Below the pieces are notes generated by a model. The model did no database searches. It was not told where the DNA came from and was given only the letters and a program-made list of their open reading frames with translations. A program made the translations under genes and the position numbers. Below, in pieces: positions 63,315 through 64,000 of a DNA stretch of 64,000 nucleotides (position 1 is its first letter; every line of letters starts with the position of its first letter). Source of the DNA: DGNJ01 sp002388905 (GTDB lineage: Bacteria; Pseudomonadota; Gammaproteobacteria; Pseudomonadales; Porticoccaceae); contig DAITSJ010000012.1 in NCBI GenBank assembly GCA_036843405.1, positions 1-64,000 of the forward strand. Direction: 5' to 3'.

Positions 63315-64000
63315 ATGGATGGCAACGGTTTTCGCCGGTGGATGATCGGGGTTATTTTCCTAATCGGCAGCCCTGTTCTTGCCGGTGAGCTCAATTTGCC
63401 GGACGGCTTTGAGGCCAGCGTGTTCCACCCCGGTGTGGGCAGGGCCCGGCATATTGCCATTGCCGAGAACGGCGATATCTACGTTCGCCTGGCAACCAGC
63501 CATGCCAATCCCGGTGTGCTTCGTCTAAGGGACGGCGATGGCGATGGCCGGGCCGACAGTGTCCGGCGGGTTGTATCGGACCAGGGCGGTACCGGCATTG
63601 AAATCCGCAACGGGCAGCTTTTCTATTCCACCAACACAGCTGTCTACTCCCTGCCCCTGGGTGAAAAGGGGGAGGAGGAGCAGGCCCCGCCGTCGCCCCG
63701 CAAGGTTATTGGCGGGTTTTCCCGGCAGGGGCAGCATGCAGCCAAATCCCTGGCGCTGACCGCCGACGGCCGGGCCTTTGTCAACGTCGGGGCGCCCTCC
63801 AACGCCTGTCAGGAAGAGTCGCGCACTCCGGGGTCGCCCGGCCGGCGGCCCTGTCCCCTGCTTGAGCGTCACGGCGGTGTCTGGTCCTTCGATCCCGATA
63901 AAACCGGTCAGGCCCAGGGCGACGCCGACCGCTTCGTTACCGGGATGCGCAACGCGGTGGCCCTGGCCTGGCATCCGGTTGCCGAAAGTCTCTATTTGGT
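63315..64000 (+). CDS. Secreted PQQ-type sugar/sorbosone dehydrogenase-like propeller (cut by window end)
   Basis: The visible 228 residues start at ATG 63315 with AGGGAGA upstream and show a signal peptide (WMIGVIFLIGSPVLAGE). Propeller strands typical of the glucose/sorbosone dehydrogenase family follow: FEASVFHPGVGRARHIAIAENGDIYV, a calcium-loop-like RDGDGDGRAD and QHAAKSLALTADGRAFV. LERHGGVWSFDPDKTGQ and GMRNAVALAWHP match the family's blades. The gene continues beyond the window, so length and cofactor residues cannot be judged. Confidence 0.8.
   Translation, partial: MDGNGFRRWMIGVIFLIGSPVLAGELNLPDGFEASVFHPGVGRARHIAIAENGDIYVRLATSHANPGVLRLRDGDGDGRADSVRRVVSDQGGTGIEIRNGQLFYSTNTAVYSLPLGEKGEEEQAPPSPRKVIGGFSRQGQHAAKSLALTADGRAFVNVGAPSNACQEESRTPGSPGRRPCPLLERHGGVWSFDPDKTGQAQGDADRFVTGMRNAVALAWHPVAESLYL

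Overview
The window is high-GC, gene-dense chromosomal DNA from a gammaproteobacterium. The best clue is gene order. The block mtaD / ubiG / mupP / yciK facing gyrA, then pheA, a fused tyrA-aroA, cmk, rpsA, ihfB, lapA-like and pyrF, matches the pseudomonad-type arrangement. It differs in that serC and hisC are missing between gyrA and tyrA-aroA. A complete propionyl-CoA to succinyl-CoA operon and many acidic proteins would suit a marine or halotolerant relative, but no genus can be named from sequence alone.

Layout. 0.3-9.8 kb holds mixed metabolic genes: a PHA-depolymerase-like hydrolase, a KatG with a signal peptide, a luciferase-like oxidoreductase with a glutathione transferase, a CYTH protein, a double VOC protein, a secreted beta-propeller and a Tat-exported phosphoesterase. 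10-15.4 kb is a minus-strand run: an unknown protein, a DUF2520 oxidoreductase, pdxJ, an exported cyclophilin, an SH3/coiled-coil membrane protein, YciI and a VC0807-type membrane protein. 15.5-18.7 kb carries yciO, scpA, scpB and rluB. 18.7-22.3 kb carries yciK, mupP, ubiG and mtaD on the minus strand. An insertion sequence (22.34-23.96 kb) with terminal inverted repeats and a 12-bp target duplication separates mtaD from gyrA. 24.1-34.4 kb is the gyrA to comEA-like core block.

34.6-45.8 kb is the accessory region of most interest. It is a tightly packed six-gene run: a ThDP-dependent acetolactate-synthase-like enzyme, two tandem citrate-synthase-fold proteins with altered active-site motifs, a TonB-dependent receptor, a periplasmic substrate-binding protein and a 1479-residue hybrid histidine kinase that ends in GGDEF and EAL domains. 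The first four genes overlap one another, and the middle of the block is visibly richer in A+T than its surroundings. My inference is that uptake, catabolism and c-di-GMP signalling for one unidentified small molecule are encoded together here.

45.9-53.1 kb is the methylmalonyl-CoA operon on the minus strand (mutase, pccB, pccA, meaB, epimerase), with a divergent AraC-type regulator. 54.3-64 kb holds a decayed permease remnant, DUF72, a stand-alone ATP-dependent DNA ligase, an erythromycin-esterase-family protein, a glutamate dehydrogenase, an aconitase whose ribosome-binding region lies in a 26-bp tandem duplication, a sensor kinase whose catalytic motifs are all altered, and the start of a secreted sugar-dehydrogenase-type propeller cut by the window end. 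I saw no rRNA, tRNA or CRISPR array.
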